DNA from: Saccoglossus kowalevskii
Lineage: Eukaryota > Hemichordata > Enteropneusta > Harrimaniidae
Assembly: GCF_000003605.2 (NCBI RefSeq)
Contig: NW_003128370.1
Location: 549,083-598,250 of the forward strand
Length of the DNA stretch: 49,168 nt
Reading direction: 5' to 3'
A program made the position numbers and the translations under genes. Shown here piece after piece: positions 46,801-49,168 of the stretch; the stretch's first letter is position 1, and each line of letters opens with the position of its first letter. The notes below the pieces were generated by a model. That model was not told the origin of the DNA and ran no database searches. It saw only the letters and a program-made list of their open reading frames with translations.

Positions 46801-48529
46801 ACTTTATAGGTATTACTTTTTTAGTAAGTAATCACATGTACAGTTATAATTGGTATCCTGTTAGAACCCTAAGTGATTACGAAGTTGTACTAGGTGGACT
46901 ATTTCTGCAGATTGTAATAATTTAATTAATATTCAAGTCCCATTCGTAATTGATAATCATGATAATAGTGAAATTTCCTTATATATAACTTCATTCAATT
47001 TTGTTCCGCATTTCACGTTAATATGATCATCTTGTGACGTCACATTATTGGTGCTTACCACGATCTGGGCATTTTCCATCATTAACATAATAATCATCAG
47101 AGGCCATGTCACCATTGTCGCCGTCGGCCGCCGTAACAACAATCTGGAACCTCATTCTTGTATTCGGATGCTCATAAAAGTAAATATCAAAGCCAGCTCT
47201 AATCCAATTATCTCCGAACACAAGGTTGTTCTCGGGCACAATAAAGCAACACAAGATTGTATACGGTTTCCCGTCATATTCGAACTGTAGAAAGATAGGT
47301 CAAAAGTTAATAATGCGTTCTCATTCATAGACAGTATAATAACTCGTCGCTCTGCAAATGTAGTCATCGTCAATTACAAATTTAAGAGTACCACTTGGAA
47401 ATGTGATACATGCAGCAGATTATTTATTGTAATGTTGATAGGCTTGACTGGATGATCGATTTATTTTTCTCAAATACTTATGACCCATGCATTATTCTGT
47501 TTATGAAAACTATTACTGTGATACACATGACTAACTTCTCTATATGCTGTGTACGATCCAGTAATTCCCTGGTGGTGAAGATACCAGTGAAAACATTTAC
47601 GAATGGAGGCACTGTCCCATGTTATATATGGCGTCCACATCCTTGCTACATCACCTGCGTTTTGCTCACTGGAATCGACGTAGATGTAGTGTCCTTTTGT
47701 AATAAATCAAATTATAAGTTTTGTTTTTTGGTGTGATTTATTCGATATACACTATAACTAATATAATTCGTCAGTAGAATTTGCACATATTTACCATATT
47801 CAGTATTCGTAGTGTGGTCGACTGAGGGCCCGGTTCCTATCGATGCAGTTGCTCCATTAGTTCTCTTGAAATCAAAGTCGTCATTTTTGTCTTGTATAAA
47901 GTCACACCAATGTTCTTGTTCAAAATCGCACACAATAGAGTGGTATGCTGTGGAAAAAGTATTATGGCAGATCCAGAAATCCAGTAAGAGGGGCGCGCGC
48001 CTCCCATGCCTCCGCGCGTGAACACAAATGAACGCCCAATGACACCGAGAGCACCACGAACAGTATTTCTTTCTTTTCCTTCACCACTCCCACTGTTCTA
48101 TATTCCATGGCTACATAGGTCCGGAGAACAATGGACGTTGTGGTGAAAAAAAGGGATTTGATGGATTGGAATTTGAGGTGCAATACAAGGTCTCTCACTC
48201 TCAACGAGATTTTAGCGCCATTTGCACTATTAACATGCTTAATTTTATTTATAAATATTCGATTTCCTGACAGTTTGAGTGTGGGTAGGGGCAAGGTGAT
48301 GTTGGCATTGCATTACATTGCACTATTGTGGTTTGAATTGAATCTCAAATATACATACCCTATTGCACACATGTATGTGGACTCAAACGTTAAATCATAT
48401 GATTAGTGATACAATTAAAATAAATGAATGATGCGTACGTGCAAGTCGGCATTCAGTATCATAAACACGAATGTCATCAATTGATATATCACCATGTGTA
48501 GTGCTTCCTCTACGGCCTTCAAAAACAAG
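43790..48529 (-). CDS. MAM-domain type I transmembrane protein, 3' portion (nine exons)
   Basis: Nine exons on the minus strand (48529-48439, 47947-47795, 47693-47536, 47284-47059, 45976-45830, 45318-45053, 44938-44809, 44102-44006, 43865-43790) splice in frame into 447 residues of a longer protein whose 5' end is outside the window. Order: the last strands of MAM-1 (1-27), MAM-2 (37-206), MAM-3 (211-374), a Pro/Asn linker, one hydrophobic helix (about 394-415) and a 32-residue cytoplasmic tail ending at TAA 43790-43792. MAM hallmarks seen include CDFE, DDFD, TGPSVDHT, FWYHMYG and GDIAIDD. MAM domains mediate adhesion or protease/receptor assembly at the cell surface (meprins, RPTP-mu, neuropilin, MAMDC4-like proteins). 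No kinase, phosphatase or protease follows, so an adhesion-like or scavenger-like surface protein is inferred. Which MAM protein it is cannot be named. Confidence 0.9.
44006..44102 (-). CDS. MAM protein exon: transmembrane helix
   Basis: Acceptor CCTGCAG|, donor CCAC|GTAAGT, phase 1 to 2. It encodes KIGMIVGIVLAALVFITLCA and onward: about 22 hydrophobic residues followed by the stop-transfer YRYRD, as expected for a type I single-pass protein. Confidence 0.9.
44809..44938 (-). CDS. MAM protein exon: end of MAM-3 and juxtamembrane linker
   Basis: Acceptor TCTCATAG|, donor TCAA|GTATGT. It encodes HLIEVIRGDGDYGDIAIDDV and the closing Cys, then a Pro/Asn/Glu-rich linker (PPEANPNPVKSS) leading to the membrane. 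Confidence 0.9.
45053..45318 (-). CDS. MAM protein exon: middle of MAM-3
   Basis: After acceptor CAATAG| it encodes GKYALCDVSGG, then KCITFWYHMYGEHVG, LRLLLREG, the LVWRLEG strand and the tryptophan strand WKKARVGW. Donor GCT|GTAAGT, phase 0. This is the most canonical MAM segment in the window. Confidence 0.92.
45830..45976 (-). CDS. MAM protein exon: first third of MAM-3
   Basis: Phase 1 to 1 exon between CTACACAG| and CAAG|GTACGT. It encodes NHDFDDGFGQWFND, then EFDWVIG and TGPDIDHT. The two cysteines normally found in this part of a MAM domain are replaced by other residues. Confidence 0.87.
47059..47284 (-). CDS. MAM protein exon: C-terminal half of MAM-2
   Basis: Acceptor TTCTACAG|, donor CGTG|GTAAGC. 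It encodes 75 codons from FEYDGKPY through a tryptophan strand (DNWIRAGFDI) to FQIVV...GDNGDMASDD and the closing Cys. The GDIALDDI motif is degenerate here, and an extra adjacent Cys pair (ILCCF) is present. Confidence 0.85.
47536..47693 (-). CDS. MAM protein exon: middle of MAM-2
   Basis: Encodes GHYIYVDSS, a variable segment and KCFHWYLHHQG, equivalent to the usual CLxFWYHMYG strand. The acceptor (ACAAAAG|) has a weak pyrimidine tract and the donor is GAA|GTTAGT, so this exon has the least canonical splice sites of the gene. Frame and domain continuity on both sides support it. Confidence 0.8.
47795..47947 (-). CDS. MAM protein exon: first third of MAM-2
   Basis: Acceptor TTCCACAG|, donor TATG|GTAAAT, phase 1 to 1. 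It encodes CDFEQEHWCDF (first disulfide pair), the acidic DDFDF strand and TGPSVDHT, the most conserved MAM signature. Confidence 0.88.
48439..48529 (-). CDS. MAM protein exon: C-terminal end of MAM-1
   Basis: After the acceptor TTTCAG| it encodes LVFEGRRG...GDISIDDI...EC, the classic last beta strands and closing cysteine of a MAM domain. It enters at phase 0 and leaves at phase 1 (GCAC|GTACGC). The preceding MAM-1 exons were not found in the last 640 bases of the window and probably lie beyond it. Confidence 0.85.
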
Positions 48530-49168
48530 CTGAAAGTAATAGTAGGCGATATCTATATTATAATACAACTGACATTGTCACTTTCTAAATATGGCATAAT
48601 ATTCTTGCAAATGACAAAATACCATGGCGTGATTTTACCAAGGTCCGAGTCTGTTTGGACCGTATTGTTATTATTCTTTTTCCTTCTTCTTCCGTTGTTT
48701 TTTCCCGCAAGCTGTCTTGAGATAACCGCTGAACGGAATAGTCTGAAATGTTCTATAATGATAAATCCTAATGTGAAGTAGTTTTCAAAATTAAGTTTGG
48801 TCAGTAACCATCTTGAATCGAAATGATTACACCGTAAGTGGCAAGCATTCTGGATGTTTTGTCGTAGTTGTATTGAAGTACCCGCTACATATTTTGCGAA
48901 TAACAACGGTAGCAGCCAATATCAGTGCAAAATATTTATGATTCCATAATTGTATAGAAAAAAGTTGTCATGTCAGGTGTTTTGAATAAACACAGAGTGC
49001 TTTAAACTTGATACTCGCCATATAGTATTAGTATGTAATCAAATCAATTAAAAGTGACTTAAATATTATCTTAGATCTTCTGTGTAGCAGTTATGATGTT
49101 TAAACTCAGTCTCAAATCTGCCAAAATATCAAGGCAAGTCAATCTCTAGAAAACCCTTGTTTTGAAGG

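Noticed and set aside
47034-47041. Second TGACGTCA (CRE) palindrome
   Set aside because: It lies inside an intron of the MAM gene just past a splice donor, with no other promoter features.

Overview
This is an AT-rich animal nuclear sequence (one 50-base assembly gap at 35,608-35,657) with sparse, intron-split genes, many simple repeats and decayed transposable elements. Phase-consistent GT-AG exons, an extracellular MAM-domain protein, a neuropeptide-type GPCR and remnants of LINE, Gypsy-like gag and Crypton-like elements point to an invertebrate metazoan, probably marine (lophotrochozoan or non-vertebrate deuterostome). The sequence alone does not fix the phylum.

Two protein-coding genes are well supported. 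On the plus strand, 11,028-21,472 holds a four-exon class A rhodopsin-like peptide GPCR (about 424 residues). All three introns are phase 0, and the 7.3 kb second intron is filled with repeats. On the minus strand, 48,529 down to 43,790 holds the 3' part of a type I membrane protein: nine exons encode the end of one MAM domain, two full MAM domains, one transmembrane helix and a short cytoplasmic tail. Its 5' end lies beyond the window.

The rest is non-coding or mobile. 1-10,800 contains an inverted repeat pair (about 4.1/6.6 kb), a dispersed element with a terminal hairpin (5.5-5.9 kb, second copy at 13.3 kb) and a 440-bp near-perfect foldback element (7.7-8.15 kb). The GPCR intron carries two solo-LTR-like copies (14.0 and 16.9 kb). 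26.1-26.6 kb has a frameshifted gag relic. 29.4-36.6 kb has three copies of one repeat family in both orientations, carrying X-box-like motifs, plus a 170-bp tandem duplication, a promoter-like CpG-rich patch and a Crypton-like C-terminal relic. 37.1-39.4 kb is a large 31-bp minisatellite in two blocks, each ended by the same roughly 170-bp tail. 40.3-41.2 kb is a 5'-truncated LINE with an A-tail.

The two genes show no sign of working in one pathway: one is a neuropeptide-type receptor, the other an adhesion-like surface protein. The most distinctive structures are the hierarchical 31-bp minisatellite, the foldback element, an X-box-like site just upstream of the GPCR start, and a cysteine-poor membrane-proximal MAM domain.
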